Origin: Oscillospiraceae bacterium
GTDB taxonomy: Bacteria; Bacillota; Clostridia; Oscillospirales; Acutalibacteraceae
NCBI GenBank assembly: GCA_009779495.1
Contig: WRED01000002.1
Coordinates: 1-64,000 of the forward strand
Length of the DNA stretch: 64,000 nucleotides
Direction of reading: 5' to 3'
This document shows positions 52,638-62,272 of the stretch, one piece after another; the stretch's first letter is position 1, and every line of letters starts with the position of its first letter. A model generated the notes under the pieces. That model was not told the DNA's origin. It saw nothing but the letters and a program-made list of their open reading frames with translations, and made no database searches. The translations under genes and the position numbers were made by a program.

Positions 52638-52666
52638 TTGACATTACAGGCAAGATACAGTATAGT
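52638..52666 (+). promoter_or_regulatory. Promoter of glycosidase-sulfatase locus
   Basis: TTGACA (52638-52643), 17 bases, TATAGT (52661-52666). Confidence 0.8.
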
Positions 52667-52703
52667 GAATAAGATAAGTGTTTACTATCAGGAGGGGATT
52701 CAG

Positions 52704-54398
52704 ATGAAACGTACATATGAAAAATTGCTGGCTGCAATGCTGGCGGCGGTAATGCTGTTCACAGCAGTTCTGGGCGGGGGAACCCCCGCGATGGCCGAAG
52801 GTGACGGGAACGGAGCCGGGCCGGAGGAGGCGATTACGGCCGCCAGCTCCGAAGCGCTCACGGGTCCCGACAGAACCGGCATTGCGGACCGGGTCATCAT
52901 CTCGGTTTTCTTCCCGCCCCTTCAGCCGCCCCACGGCCCCGGTATCAACGATTACCATTACAGGATGATGGCTGAATGCGGAATCAACTTTATTGAGAAC
53001 GTCGCCTCCGCCGGTATGCAGTCCAGAGAGGAAAACCTGCGGATAGCCGAGTTGTGCGACAAGTACGGCATGTGGCTGTTCGTCAGCGAGATGAACGAAT
53101 GGTGGCCTGCTATAAAAGATACCCGGCAGCCGTGGAACTATCAGTTGGACCTTACCCAAACGCAATTGGAGGACTACGTAAATTACTGGAAGGATATCCC
53201 CGGCGTGGGCGGCTTCTTCCTGTACGACGAAGCGGACACGAGCGGAGCCTACAGTATAGCGAACTACGGCGCGTTGATCGGGAAAATCAAAAAGCTCGCC
53301 CCGGATCTTATCTTGCATACCAGCGACGCGCCCAACCGGTCCACAGCCGAATTTACCCGCCTTATTACAAGCGCGCTGGACGCCAGCGATAATTTGTATA
53401 CACCCGATCACATGGGGGACTGCGAGTACCCTTTCCAATCCGGCGTGAACGGGGACATCAAATACACCTGGTACAAGTATTTGGATAACTACAGGAAAAT
53501 AGGCTTGGAATACGGCGTCAAGACCTCCCGGTATCTCCAATTGGCCGCGGGCTGGGACGGTCCCGTGTCGAACAGCAGATATAAAGTGATGGAGAAGAAC
53601 CAAATTCGTTACGAGCTGTACTCCGGGCTGGCATACGGCGTTAAGAAATTCTCCCTCTTTACCTGGAACAGGCCCCAGGGCGGCGACTGGGCGGGCTGCG
53701 TGATTGACAGGGACGGGAATTTCACGCCCATGTATGACCACCTCAAGGATCTTTTCGGGCAAGTGCACGCTTTAAGCGATGTTGTGTTCCCGCTGGAGGC
53801 CCACAATGTCTACAGCACCGTCGACAAACGCGGAGGCTTCCTTAATCTGGAAAAGTATACGGCAAAACCGCCCGGCAATTTCCCCGCGCAGCCGGGCGAC
53901 ACACGCGATGTGCTGTATTCCGACATGGTAAACCCGAACGACGGAACAAGATACCTGATGGTCGTCAACAATCAAACGCACTCCAACCATTCCGCCATAA
54001 CGCATACCGTCAACTTCAAGAATGCCGAAGGCTTGAAGATCGCGGCTCTCACCGAAGTCTCGCATGAAACCGGCGAGTATCTGGAGCCGATCGACCTGAC
54101 CGGCGCCCATAGCGCTTCGATAAGCTTGCTCCCCGGCGAGGGACGCTTATTCCGCCTGGATTACGCGAGCGGCAGTGAACCCGGCGGCGACAATGGCGGC
54201 GACGCCCCTGACCTCACCTGGCTGTGGGGAATTCTCGGCGTCGGCGGCGCTTTGGCGGTTGGCGTGGGCGCCTTGACAGTTGGCTTGAGCTTTCTGGGCT
54301 TGCTCGTCGTTTTGGTTATGGCTATTGTGGGTGCGATCGTGATTCCCCTGACGATACCCGCGTCGCGCAACTGGATTTTTGAGTTGCTCGGGCTTTAA
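52704..54398 (+). CDS. Secreted glycosidase-like TIM-barrel protein with membrane anchor
   Basis: 564 residues. ATG 52704 follows AGGAGGGG. A signal peptide ends near AMA. A TIM-barrel domain (about 60-390) has AECGINFIENVASAG, LWLFVSEMNEWW-type strand MWLFVSEMNEWWP, GVGGFFLYDEADTSG (candidate acid/base Glu), and FSLFTWNRPQGGDW. A small beta domain (about 400-510) follows, then Gly/Asp linker and a long hydrophobic C-terminus (ALAVGVGALTVGLSFLGLLVVLVMAIVGAIVI) that would anchor it to the membrane. The fold suggests glycoside hydrolase; the GH family is not recognised. First gene of a three-gene set. Confidence 0.65.
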   Translation: MKRTYEKLLAAMLAAVMLFTAVLGGGTPAMAEGDGNGAGPEEAITAASSEALTGPDRTGIADRVIISVFFPPLQPPHGPGINDYHYRMMAECGINFIENVASAGMQSREENLRIAELCDKYGMWLFVSEMNEWWPAIKDTRQPWNYQLDLTQTQLEDYVNYWKDIPGVGGFFLYDEADTSGAYSIANYGALIGKIKKLAPDLILHTSDAPNRSTAEFTRLITSALDASDNLYTPDHMGDCEYPFQSGVNGDIKYTWYKYLDNYRKIGLEYGVKTSRYLQLAAGWDGPVSNSRYKVMEKNQIRYELYSGLAYGVKKFSLFTWNRPQGGDWAGCVIDRDGNFTPMYDHLKDLFGQVHALSDVVFPLEAHNVYSTVDKRGGFLNLEKYTAKPPGNFPAQPGDTRDVLYSDMVNPNDGTRYLMVVNNQTHSNHSAITHTVNFKNAEGLKIAALTEVSHETGEYLEPIDLTGAHSASISLLPGEGRLFRLDYASGSEPGGDNGGDAPDLTWLWGILGVGGALAVGVGALTVGLSFLGLLVVLVMAIVGAIVIPLTIPASRNWIFELLGL

Positions 54399-54412
54399 TA
54401 AGGAGGTTTATC

Positions 54413-56740
54413 ATGAAACGCTTTTTAGCGCTGGCGCTTTGCGCGCTGTTGGTATTCGGCTGTAGTATCGTCCCTGTAACCGCTGCCGCAACCCAGCTTT
54501 CGGATTTCGACCAAACCTACTTTGACGGTCTGGCCGCGAAAGAACAGGAGCTCAAGGAAAAACTGGACGCGTGCGCCCTGGCGGGCATTCCGACGGACTA
54601 TGAAACGGTCAATTACACCACATTCCGAACGTACCGCGCTTCAATGTGGACATACCTGTATGACTATGCAAGGCATAACCTCCTTCAGTTCACCCTTGAA
54701 GAGGCCTTATACTACGACCGCTGCCTGCGGGATATATACGATGAGGCCGTGTCCTCGCTGGACGCCCTTTTAAGCGGCGAAAAGACCGGCGAGTGGGTCC
54801 CGCGCTACGTCACCGGTCCCACCAGGATCGACGGGCAGAGCGTGCGCGGAACCGCCCGGGCCGGCGATATCACGGAGGAGGACCGGCCCATTTTCTTCAT
54901 AGGCTTCGGCGGCTGGAGCGAAGGCTATGAAAGCAGCAGGCAAATCCACGGGCTGAACGCGTTCGGCATGGACAGCAGCATGAACTGGGGCTATATCGAT
55001 CCGCCGCAGGAGGGCGACAGCGCGGACTACCGCGTCAACTATAAGACGGAAAGCGATTATTGGGCGAGTAGGGCCGAAGAGGACAATTTCTACTATGCCA
55101 CCATGGTTTCGCCCCACCATATGCCGCCTTTCTTGCTGGAAAAATACCCGGAAATCGTGGTGGACAGCGGCCCCCACGCCTTTATCCCCTTCGATATCTC
55201 GCACCCCTACCCGCTGAAGGTTCTTACGGATTTCATGGAGGCCCGGCTGCCCCAGTTCATCGGCTCCCAGTCGCTCAAGAGCATCACACTGACTAACGAG
55301 CCCGTGTTCCACAGCTGGAAAAGCGAAAACCACCTGGCGCCTTGGCGGGAATTCCTGCGGGAGCGCTACGGGAACGATATCGCCAAACTCAACGGCAATT
55401 GCCGCACAAGGTACAAAAGCTTCGGCGAAGTCCCTTTCCCCGCGATGAAAGCCTCGGCTCTGATGGTCGATTTTATCGACTATAACGACATGGTGATGGA
55501 CGACTTCAACATGGTGATGGTGGATAAAATCCGCGAGGAGCTCGGCGACATCCCTATTGATATCAAGCTGATGGACTACTATTCCACCGGCAAGTGGAAG
55601 AGCTCCTACGACGAAAGGGTGTTTTTGCGCGGTGCCGACCATGAAAAATTGGCCGGGTATACCCAAATCAACGGCTGCGACGCCTGGCGCAACCTCGACC
55701 GCGAATTCCAAAACCCCCTGGATCAGGCTTTCGACCCCGTAAAATACAACTCCAAGAGCATGTGGTACGACCTGCTGCGTTCGGCCAACAACGCGCCGGT
55801 GTTCAACTCTGAGGATCATCTGACGATCGACGACGACGAACGCATGATACCTGAATTCAAGCCTTTCCTCATCTCGGATCTCTGGATGGGCGCCGTGCAT
55901 GGCCGGACGGTAAGCACGGCATGGATCTGGCAATCCGGGAATCCCGGCTCCATGTTCTATCACTCTTTGGGCTGGCGGCCCGACCTTGTGACCGCGATGG
56001 CGCGCACCTGTCTCGACCTCAACCGTCTGGCATACGAGGTTACCGCGCTGCAAAACGCCCCGGCGGACGTGGCGGTGCTGTACTCCAAGAGTTCACACAT
56101 CTTTGATTACAGGAACGTCACCGAAACGATGTACGACGCTTACCAGTACGCTACTCTCAGCGGCCAGCGGGTGGATTTCGTCACCGAGCGGGACATCGCC
56201 GAAAAGCTGGGCAATTACAAGATGCTGATCCTGCCCAAGACCTCGCGGCTGCCCAAAGCGAGCCTGGAAGCCATCATGGCCTTTCAGAAGAACGGCGGTT
56301 CTGTCGTTATCATCGGGCTGGATTCCCTTTTGTTCGACGAGTACGGCCATATGCGAAATCCGCTCGATATACTTTCTATCTATTCCAATGCGTCTAAGAT
56401 CATGCCGAGCCTGAACATTTTCGGGATCTCGCTGGCGTTTATCAAGCGCGTCCAGCAGAGGGCTTTCCAGAAAGCGCTGGTTAAGGAGGGGCTATACAAC
56501 GTCGCGCTGACCGATACTAAAACCGGCAGGCCGGTGGCGGAGACCGAATGGTTTGAAACGGAATACGACGGCAAAACCATCATCAATATGTGCAGCTTTA
56601 CGTGGGGGGTTGATCGCACGGTAAATATTTCTATCGACGGCAATAAATGTAGCGAGATGATCGACCTGATTACCGGCGAGAGGTTTAACGGCACGGTGAC
56701 GCTGGAGCCGTTTATGCCGAGGCTGATACAGGTGGGGTAA
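54413..56740 (+). CDS. Secreted GH42-like beta-galactosidase-type glycosidase
   Basis: 775 residues. AAGGAGG precedes the ATG, 14 bases after the previous stop. A signal peptide ends near VTAAA. A helical N-terminal region (about 25-120) precedes the TIM barrel. The clan-A pattern is visible: acid/base Glu296 in SITLTNEPVFHSW and a nucleophile candidate Glu467 in VFNSEDHL. A trimer-like alpha/beta domain (about 530-650: VAVLYSKSSHIFDY; KMLILPKTSRLPKAS) and a small beta C-terminus follow, as in GH42. It probably cleaves a beta-linked glycan outside the cell. Substrate unknown. Confidence 0.75.
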   Translation: MKRFLALALCALLVFGCSIVPVTAAATQLSDFDQTYFDGLAAKEQELKEKLDACALAGIPTDYETVNYTTFRTYRASMWTYLYDYARHNLLQFTLEEALYYDRCLRDIYDEAVSSLDALLSGEKTGEWVPRYVTGPTRIDGQSVRGTARAGDITEEDRPIFFIGFGGWSEGYESSRQIHGLNAFGMDSSMNWGYIDPPQEGDSADYRVNYKTESDYWASRAEEDNFYYATMVSPHHMPPFLLEKYPEIVVDSGPHAFIPFDISHPYPLKVLTDFMEARLPQFIGSQSLKSITLTNEPVFHSWKSENHLAPWREFLRERYGNDIAKLNGNCRTRYKSFGEVPFPAMKASALMVDFIDYNDMVMDDFNMVMVDKIREELGDIPIDIKLMDYYSTGKWKSSYDERVFLRGADHEKLAGYTQINGCDAWRNLDREFQNPLDQAFDPVKYNSKSMWYDLLRSANNAPVFNSEDHLTIDDDERMIPEFKPFLISDLWMGAVHGRTVSTAWIWQSGNPGSMFYHSLGWRPDLVTAMARTCLDLNRLAYEVTALQNAPADVAVLYSKSSHIFDYRNVTETMYDAYQYATLSGQRVDFVTERDIAEKLGNYKMLILPKTSRLPKASLEAIMAFQKNGGSVVIIGLDSLLFDEYGHMRNPLDILSIYSNASKIMPSLNIFGISLAFIKRVQQRAFQKALVKEGLYNVALTDTKTGRPVAETEWFETEYDGKTIINMCSFTWGVDRTVNISIDGNKCSEMIDLITGERFNGTVTLEPFMPRLIQVG

Positions 56741-56744
56741 CGCG

Positions 56745-58235
56745 ATGGACCGCAGGAATGTATTGTTCATCATGGCTGACCAGTTGCGCTATGACTGCCT
56801 GGGCTGCAATGGCAACACGGCCGTAAAAACACCGAATATAGACCGGCTCGCGGCCCAGAGCGCGAATTTTTCGTCATTTTTTGCGCAGGCGCCGGTGTGC
56901 GTGCCCTCAAGACAGACTTTTTTTACAGGCATGTACCCGAGGAGCCACAAAAACCGGGTCAACTATACCTCCATGGACGGCTCCCTTGACCTGATGCAGC
57001 GTTACCTTAAACGCGCGGGATACAACACCGCCTTTGCCGGCAAACTGCATTACTTCCCTCCTACAAGAGAATACGCGCTCTCCACCGGCTTTGATTTTGG
57101 CCTGGTGCACGACGGCGTACAGGATACAGACAGATATTCGGACTACGTCGCGTGGCTGGGCGAGCAGGGCAAGCTGCCTCCCGGCGGCGATTACAGGGCC
57201 TGCCGGAAAGACCGCCCCAACCCCTACACGGCGGCGATTGAGGACAAATATCACGAGACGACCTGGTGCGGCGAGCAAAGCCGCGCGTTGCTCCGGCGGC
57301 TCTTTAGCGGGACGCAGCCGTTTTTCCTGTTCTCCTCCTATTGGAAACCCCATTCGCCCTTCGAGGTTCCGGAGCCATGGGCGCCGATGTACAATGACAC
57401 CGAAATCGTGCCGCCGCGGAAAGTGCCGCAGGAATATATCGAATCGCTGCCGCCCGGGCTGAAACTGTTTGCTATGCGCGACGGCGGCCGGGATATATCT
57501 GACGAGGCGCTGGCCTGGCAGTACAGGGCGTACTACGGCGCCATCAGTCAGATCGACAGGGAAGTGGGGCGCACCCTGGATTTGCTGGATGAACTGGGCC
57601 TTGCCGACAGCACGATTGTGATCTTTTGCAGTGATCACGGCGATGTGATGCGCGAGCATGGCATGACAGGTAAAAACACCTTTTTTGACAGCGCCGTGCA
57701 CGTGCCCTTGATGATACGCTGCCCGCAGATCATCAAGGCGGGGCGCTACGACCAGCTGACCGAGTCCACAGACCTGCTCGAATCCCTGTTTTCGCTGTGC
57801 GGCCTTGACGCGCCCTATCGCAGCCAGGGCAGGGACTTCAGCGGTTTGATCGGCGATACGGGCAGGCCCTATGACGAGCGCGAATACGTGTTTGCGGAAA
57901 ATATCATCCCCGAGGTGATCACGGGAAACAAGGATTTTTATTTCGTGAAGAATCAGGGGATCAAAGGCATCCGCCACCCGGACGCGAAGATGATACGCTC
58001 CAAAGAGTGGAAATACAACTACTACGCGGGGGACGAGGAATTATATGATCTCCTGGACGACCCCGAAGAGATGCGCAATCTGGCGGGTGACCCGCGCTTC
58101 ACGGATGTAAAAAGCAAACTTAAGACTGAGCTGCTCAACTGGCTCATAACGGCCGACGAGACGGAACAGATAGCCCCGTCCTGGTTTATTGTAAAAGATG
58201 AAAATGGAGGCTGGGTTGAATGGATTACATCGTAA
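56745..58235 (+). CDS. Sulfatase (formylglycine type), cytosolic
   Basis: 496 residues; starts four bases after the glycosidase stop with GGTGGGG as ribosome site. The alkaline-phosphatase-fold opening NVLFIMADQLRYDCLG gives metal Asp, and CVPSRQTFFTGMYPR is the formylglycine signature C-x-P-S-R with Cys52. FCSDHGDVMREHG supplies further metal ligands. There is no signal peptide, so it should desulfate sugars after import. An anaerobic maturase (anSME) must be encoded elsewhere. It implies the locus targets sulfated glycans, such as mucin or host or algal polysaccharides. Confidence 0.9.
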   Translation: MDRRNVLFIMADQLRYDCLGCNGNTAVKTPNIDRLAAQSANFSSFFAQAPVCVPSRQTFFTGMYPRSHKNRVNYTSMDGSLDLMQRYLKRAGYNTAFAGKLHYFPPTREYALSTGFDFGLVHDGVQDTDRYSDYVAWLGEQGKLPPGGDYRACRKDRPNPYTAAIEDKYHETTWCGEQSRALLRRLFSGTQPFFLFSSYWKPHSPFEVPEPWAPMYNDTEIVPPRKVPQEYIESLPPGLKLFAMRDGGRDISDEALAWQYRAYYGAISQIDREVGRTLDLLDELGLADSTIVIFCSDHGDVMREHGMTGKNTFFDSAVHVPLMIRCPQIIKAGRYDQLTESTDLLESLFSLCGLDAPYRSQGRDFSGLIGDTGRPYDEREYVFAENIIPEVITGNKDFYFVKNQGIKGIRHPDAKMIRSKEWKYNYYAGDEELYDLLDDPEEMRNLAGDPRFTDVKSKLKTELLNWLITADETEQIAPSWFIVKDENGGWVEWITS

Positions 58236-58257
58236 AGCCTGCGATGCCCGCGTTTTG

Positions 58258-58298
58258 TGATATAGCCGAACCACTTGAAAAGTGGTTCGGCTATATCA
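58258..58298. repeat. Perfect 19-bp palindrome (TATAGCCGAACCACTT)
   Basis: TGATATAGCCGAACCACTT, GAA, and its exact complement. It is the best copy of the family at 12025, 15202, 22056 and 47512. It lies between the convergent sulfatase and kinase genes. Confidence 0.8.
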
Positions 58299-58316
58299 TG
58301 GTTTTTATACAACGAA

Positions 58317-58345
58317 AGCTCGGAAAACCTCCGAGCTCTCTTTGT
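58317..58345 (+). terminator. Terminator after sulfatase gene
   Basis: 7-bp stem AGCTCGG / CCGAGCT, 7-base loop, then CTCTTTGTTGTTG. Confidence 0.65.
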
Positions 58346-58372
58346 TGTTGTCGCACAGCATCTGTCGGTAAC

Positions 58373-58394
58373 CGCGTCTACCGTCTAGAATCTA
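58373..58394 (-). repeat. TAGATTCTAGACGGTAGACG tag, copy 4
   Basis: On the minus strand, CTAGATTCTAGACGGTAGACGCGGT overlaps the last codons and the TAG stop of the histidine kinase gene. Confidence 0.65.
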
Positions 58395-61215
58395 GCGGCA
58401 AATAAACGCTCGCCTTAAACAAATCCCCGTCAATTTGCAGCTCAAGCCTGCCCCCTTGCAGCGTACACAAGTCTTTCGCGATCGACAGGCCCAGGCCATT
58501 ACCCTCATTCGTTCGGGACATGTCTCCGCGCACGAACCGCTCCGTCAGCTCGTCAGGCGAGATGTTCAGCTGCTCGCGCGACATGTTCTTGATCATCGTC
58601 ACGCCGAAACCGCCCTCCTCGAATACCGACATATACACCCGCGACACTGGAGCAGAATACTTCAGCGCGTTGTTCAGCAGGTTGTCGATGATACGGTAGG
58701 TCTTTTGGCTGTCCGCGTAGATGACGGGCGCCTGAGCCGGCATATCGCAGATAAGGCCAAGCCCCGCGGACTCAAACGCGTCGCTCATTTCGCCGACGAG
58801 CTGCGTCGTAAGCTCAATGAGGTTGATGGATGTAGAGTTGAGCGTCACGTTCCCGGACGAGGCTTTCGACGCCTCCAGCAAATCCTCGATAAGCCGCTTC
58901 AGCCTGATGGACTTCTCGTCCAAAACGACGATGTAGCTCCGCGCGTCCTCATCCGTGATGTCGCACTTTTTGAGCAGATCGACATAGGAAATCACGGCGG
59001 TCAGCGGCGTTTTCAGGTCGTGTGACACGTTCGTGATAAGCTCCGTGCGCATACGCTCGTCCCTGACCGCTTTCTCGACGGCGCGGCGCGTTTTCTCCTG
59101 CGTGACCTTGAGATTCGCGGCTAAAAGCGCCAGCGACTGCGGCATACCGGCGGCGTCAATATTCATGCTGTCATAGTCGCTGGACGCGACGACGATCGTG
59201 TCCAGCTTCCCAATGTATTTCAGCAGCTTGTACAGCACAAAGATGTTGAGCGCGGCGAAAAGTGCGAGAAATAAAAGTGTACCGACTGCCGAACGCCACG
59301 CCATGCATAACACGGCCAACATGGTAAGCGCCGCGTTTAGAATAATGTATCCGGCGGCGGCCAGCAAGGTCTGACGCTTAAACCGGCGCGGCTTATAGAA
59401 GAACACCTGCGCGAACTTTTTGAACAGCCGGTACGCGCGGCGGATCTGCCTTGCGGCGAACCTTGTCAGCAGGAAAACGAGCGTGCTTTTGAAAAACGAC
59501 CGTCCCGCTTTTTTGGTCCGCGCGGCCGACGCTGACCATTCGACCAGCAGCGCCCACGCCGCCGTAGCAAGCAGCGATACCAGCGCCAGGCCCAGCTTTG
59601 ACAGGTACAGCCCGCGCAGGATTTTATCGACGCGCAGTCCGCCGTAAAAACCGCCGAGATATTGGTAATAGCTGTAAGCGTAGTGTTCATTCGCCACTTT
59701 GTCGCCGAATAGCCACATCGCAAGCACGCCCAACAACACCGCGCCGCCCACCGCGGCTATCGTATGGATGTCTGTGGGCAGTTTGTCAATGAATGCGGGT
59801 ACGATTCCCTCAACGCCGTTTTTGTGACCGCACAGAACTAAAAGCACGATCAGCGACACAACAGCCAGCAGCAGCGCGATGGCCGCTATCACGGCTGTTT
59901 GCAAAGCGTTTTGCCCGGAAACCCGATCATAGCGCTGACGCATGGTGTAATACGCGTCGCCCGGCACGGGTTCATCCTCGACGTAAACATAGATTTTATA
60001 GTCTGCGCTTTTGTCGAAAGCGGAAAAAAGCAACTCTATGCCCGCCTCGCCTGAGTAACCGAGTTTAGTATGCACCGTCCGATAGCCCTCAAGGGTATTT
60101 GACACGATTTTACCCTGCTCGTAGACCAAGTGCGAATCCCTTTCCGTGACGTTTCTTGGCTCCGCCGCTATGGTCGCCGCGTCCCTGTCGGACAGGTTGG
60201 TCAGGCGGATGTTCTCGCTTTCGCTCACAATCAGGTACTTAAAATTGACCTTCCCGATCAGAAAGCTCTCAAAAATGCGCAGGTTTTCCCGGGAGCTGTT
60301 TATGAAATTCCGCAGTCCGTCGTCGTAGCGGCGCTCAAATTCAGCTCTTGCGTCAATCTGGTTCAGGCTGTAATCAAGGTTGCTGCTAAACCAGTACGAG
60401 TCGCGGTTGCGGTTGCCAAGTAGATCAAATTCTACCTTGAAGTCGAAGTACCGTTCGTAAAAAGCGCCGCTGCGCACCAGATTCTCATATTGCAGATAGC
60501 CCAGGCCCTCGGTGCTGCTCACGATCTCCTGACACAGGCGCACGTTCGCCGGGGCGTAGGGGTCAACCGTGACGGGCCGCCGCGCTGATGTTGCCGGTTC
60601 CGTAACGGGCATGGTTGTTGACACGGGAACAACTGCCGTGCCGGGAGCTTCAGTATCCGCCGCGGATTCAGGCTCTGGCAGAGGCACCGCAGTTGCCGAC
60701 TCAGGCACAGACGCCGACGGAACCGGCAAGGTTGAAGCCGGTATTACCGGCGTGGCCGGGTTGTAGTTGTAGTAAGGATCGTAGCCGTCCGACTCATCCC
60801 GCCCGTACTCGTAGTTGTACTCGCCATAGTCGCCGTTGCGGTCATAGTGAGTCGCGACGTAGTAAAGCTCACCCTCGATGATGGCGGCCTTTTCAGCCAG
60901 ATACCGCCCCAGAGCCTTCTCAACCTCCGAATCCTTCGCGGCGGCGATTTCAGCCTCAAGCCGGTCGAGGTTCTGATTGTACAGCAGCTCCGTGACATAG
61001 CTCACGTCACTGTACGCCTCCATGTAAAAGCCGTAGGTTTCCGTGAACTCCGGCGTTTTGCCTCCCGTCAAAGGCTCCATCGTACCGTAAAACATAAGCG
61101 TGCTCACCGCGCTTGCCGCCATGTACGCGAACGCGAAAAACATCACCACGGAAAGTACGGCGCAAACAGCCTTTGCCAGGAGAGAATGCTTAAAGCTTTT
61201 CGATTTTGTATCCAA
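58378..61215 (-). CDS. Sensor histidine kinase with very large extracellular domain
   Basis: 945 residues. One N-terminal membrane helix (about 15-40) precedes an outside domain of about 400 residues with a Thr/Pro/Ser-rich low-complexity linker (about 150-225). Several membrane helices follow (about 455-665). The kinase core has the phospho-His (about 732) in NVSHDLKTPLTAVISY, N-box NLLNNALKYS, and G-box GNGLGLSIAK. The start overlaps the response-regulator gene by 26 bases. The core resembles VanS-like envelope kinases. The final LDSRR comes from a tag repeat. Ligand unknown; the next genes suggest glycan or cell-wall sensing. Confidence 0.88.
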   Translation of the reverse strand: MDTKSKSFKHSLLAKAVCAVLSVVMFFAFAYMAASAVSTLMFYGTMEPLTGGKTPEFTETYGFYMEAYSDVSYVTELLYNQNLDRLEAEIAAAKDSEVEKALGRYLAEKAAIIEGELYYVATHYDRNGDYGEYNYEYGRDESDGYDPYYNYNPATPVIPASTLPVPSASVPESATAVPLPEPESAADTEAPGTAVVPVSTTMPVTEPATSARRPVTVDPYAPANVRLCQEIVSSTEGLGYLQYENLVRSGAFYERYFDFKVEFDLLGNRNRDSYWFSSNLDYSLNQIDARAEFERRYDDGLRNFINSSRENLRIFESFLIGKVNFKYLIVSESENIRLTNLSDRDAATIAAEPRNVTERDSHLVYEQGKIVSNTLEGYRTVHTKLGYSGEAGIELLFSAFDKSADYKIYVYVEDEPVPGDAYYTMRQRYDRVSGQNALQTAVIAAIALLLAVVSLIVLLVLCGHKNGVEGIVPAFIDKLPTDIHTIAAVGGAVLLGVLAMWLFGDKVANEHYAYSYYQYLGGFYGGLRVDKILRGLYLSKLGLALVSLLATAAWALLVEWSASAARTKKAGRSFFKSTLVFLLTRFAARQIRRAYRLFKKFAQVFFYKPRRFKRQTLLAAAGYIILNAALTMLAVLCMAWRSAVGTLLFLALFAALNIFVLYKLLKYIGKLDTIVVASSDYDSMNIDAAGMPQSLALLAANLKVTQEKTRRAVEKAVRDERMRTELITNVSHDLKTPLTAVISYVDLLKKCDITDEDARSYIVVLDEKSIRLKRLIEDLLEASKASSGNVTLNSTSINLIELTTQLVGEMSDAFESAGLGLICDMPAQAPVIYADSQKTYRIIDNLLNNALKYSAPVSRVYMSVFEEGGFGVTMIKNMSREQLNISPDELTERFVRGDMSRTNEGNGLGLSIAKDLCTLQGGRLELQIDGDLFKASVYLPLDSRR

Positions 61216-61879
61216 TTCCCCACACCACCTTTAAATATTTCGGGTCTTTGGGGTTGATTTCGATTTTTTCCCTGATCTTCTTGATGTGCACCGTGACGGT
61301 TTTTTCCGTCATAAACGACGGCTCGTTCCACACAGCCTCGTATATCTGCCCGGTGGACAGCACGCGCCCCATGTTGCGCATCAGGTGCTCGAGTATACCG
61401 TATTCCCGCGCGGTCAGCTTGACGGACTCGCCGTCCAGCAGAATCTCCTTCGTCTCCGTGTCGAGGGAGAGCCCGCCCGTAACAAGGAGCGTCTCGCGCT
61501 TCGGCAGGCTGCCCAGCGACACATAACGGCGGATCTGCGATTTGACCCGCGCCATCAGCTCCAGCGGATTGTACGGCTTTGTGACATAGTCGTCCGCGCC
61601 GAAGCTCAGGCCCGCGATCTTGTCCGTGTCCTCGCTCTTGGCCGACAGCAGGATGATGGGGAAGTTGTACCGCTCGCGCATTTTCAGCGTGGCGTTCAGG
61701 CCGTCGAGCATGGGCATCATGATGTCCAGCACGACGCAGTGAACCTCGCCGCTTTTAACGGCTTCCACGGCCTCGATTCCATTTCTGGCCTTGATCACCT
61801 CGTAGCCCTCCAGCCGGAGGAAAACCCCCAGTGAGTCAAGTATGGCGGCGTCGTCATCGCAGACAAGCACACGGTACAT
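61190..61879 (-). CDS. OmpR-family response regulator
   Basis: 229 residues. ATG 61879 follows GGAGG; a longer frame to 61966 runs through the promoter. The receiver domain (1-120) has VLVCDDDAAILDSL (acidic pocket), the phospho-Asp in VVLDIMMPMLDG (about 52), LSAKSEDTDK and the Lys in YVTKPYNPLEL. The winged-helix DNA-binding domain (about 130-229) has LTAREYGILEHLM and TVTVHIKKIREKIE. It pairs with the overlapping histidine kinase. Divergent to the GH38 gene, a possible target. Confidence 0.95.
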   Translation of the reverse strand: MYRVLVCDDDAAILDSLGVFLRLEGYEVIKARNGIEAVEAVKSGEVHCVVLDIMMPMLDGLNATLKMRERYNFPIILLSAKSEDTDKIAGLSFGADDYVTKPYNPLELMARVKSQIRRYVSLGSLPKRETLLVTGGLSLDTETKEILLDGESVKLTAREYGILEHLMRNMGRVLSTGQIYEAVWNEPSFMTEKTVTVHIKKIREKIEINPKDPKYLKVVWGIGYKIEKL

Positions 61880-61909
61880 TTGCGTCCCTCCTTTTCTGCC
61901 TTTTGCAAC

Positions 61910-61938
61910 AGTATACCAGCATTTCGGGAAAAAATCAA
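61910..61938 (-). promoter_or_regulatory. Promoter of two-component operon
   Basis: On the minus strand, TTGATT (61933-61938), 17 bases, TATACT (61910-61915). Confidence 0.7.
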
Positions 61939-62040
61939 ACCCGATACACATATTAAACCGCGGCAATCTAAAAATAAGGAAAGAAAAAAATTAAAAAACG
62001 GTTAAGAATGTGTTTAGACTTGAATAATATCTAAAATTAC

Positions 62041-62069
62041 TTGACATCATGCGCAATATATTTTAACAT
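62041..62069 (+). promoter_or_regulatory. Promoter of GH38 gene
   Basis: TTGACA (62041-62046), 17 bases, TAACAT (62064-62069). The transcript would start near 62077, right at the repeat copy 3. Confidence 0.65.
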
Positions 62070-62077
62070 AGTCTTTG

Positions 62078-62239
62078 AGTAATCACTGATTAAATCGGAT
62101 GCCGCCGTCTTGCCGGATATTTTCCCGTCAGATTGCCCGAAATTTCTTGATATCCGGCAGGATTATCTTCAAAATTTCAGACAATCTGACGGAAAAATCT
62201 CTCGGCAATACGACGTCCCCGACTTAATCAGCGATTACT
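62078..62239. repeat. Nested-palindrome repeat, copy 3, in GH38 5' UTR
   Basis: Outer arms AGTAATCACTGATTAAATCGG and (inverted) AGTAATCGCTGATTAAGTCGG. The inner core (CCCGTCAGATTG, AAATTTCTTGATAT, CTTCAAAATTT, CAATCTGACGGAAAAATC) matches copies 1 and 2 in layout and in many bases, though the outer arms differ. Confidence 0.75.
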
Positions 62240-62272
62240 TGTACCAAAATCAAACAGTGAAGGAGCAAAACT

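Noticed and set aside
52457..52672. Small ORF upstream of the 52704 gene
   Set aside because: It starts within the repeat, covers the promoter and has no ribosome site.
54770..57977. Long minus-strand ORFs over the glycosidase and sulfatase genes
   Set aside because: Antisense shadows with biased composition; the plus-strand frames have motifs, ribosome sites and operon spacing.
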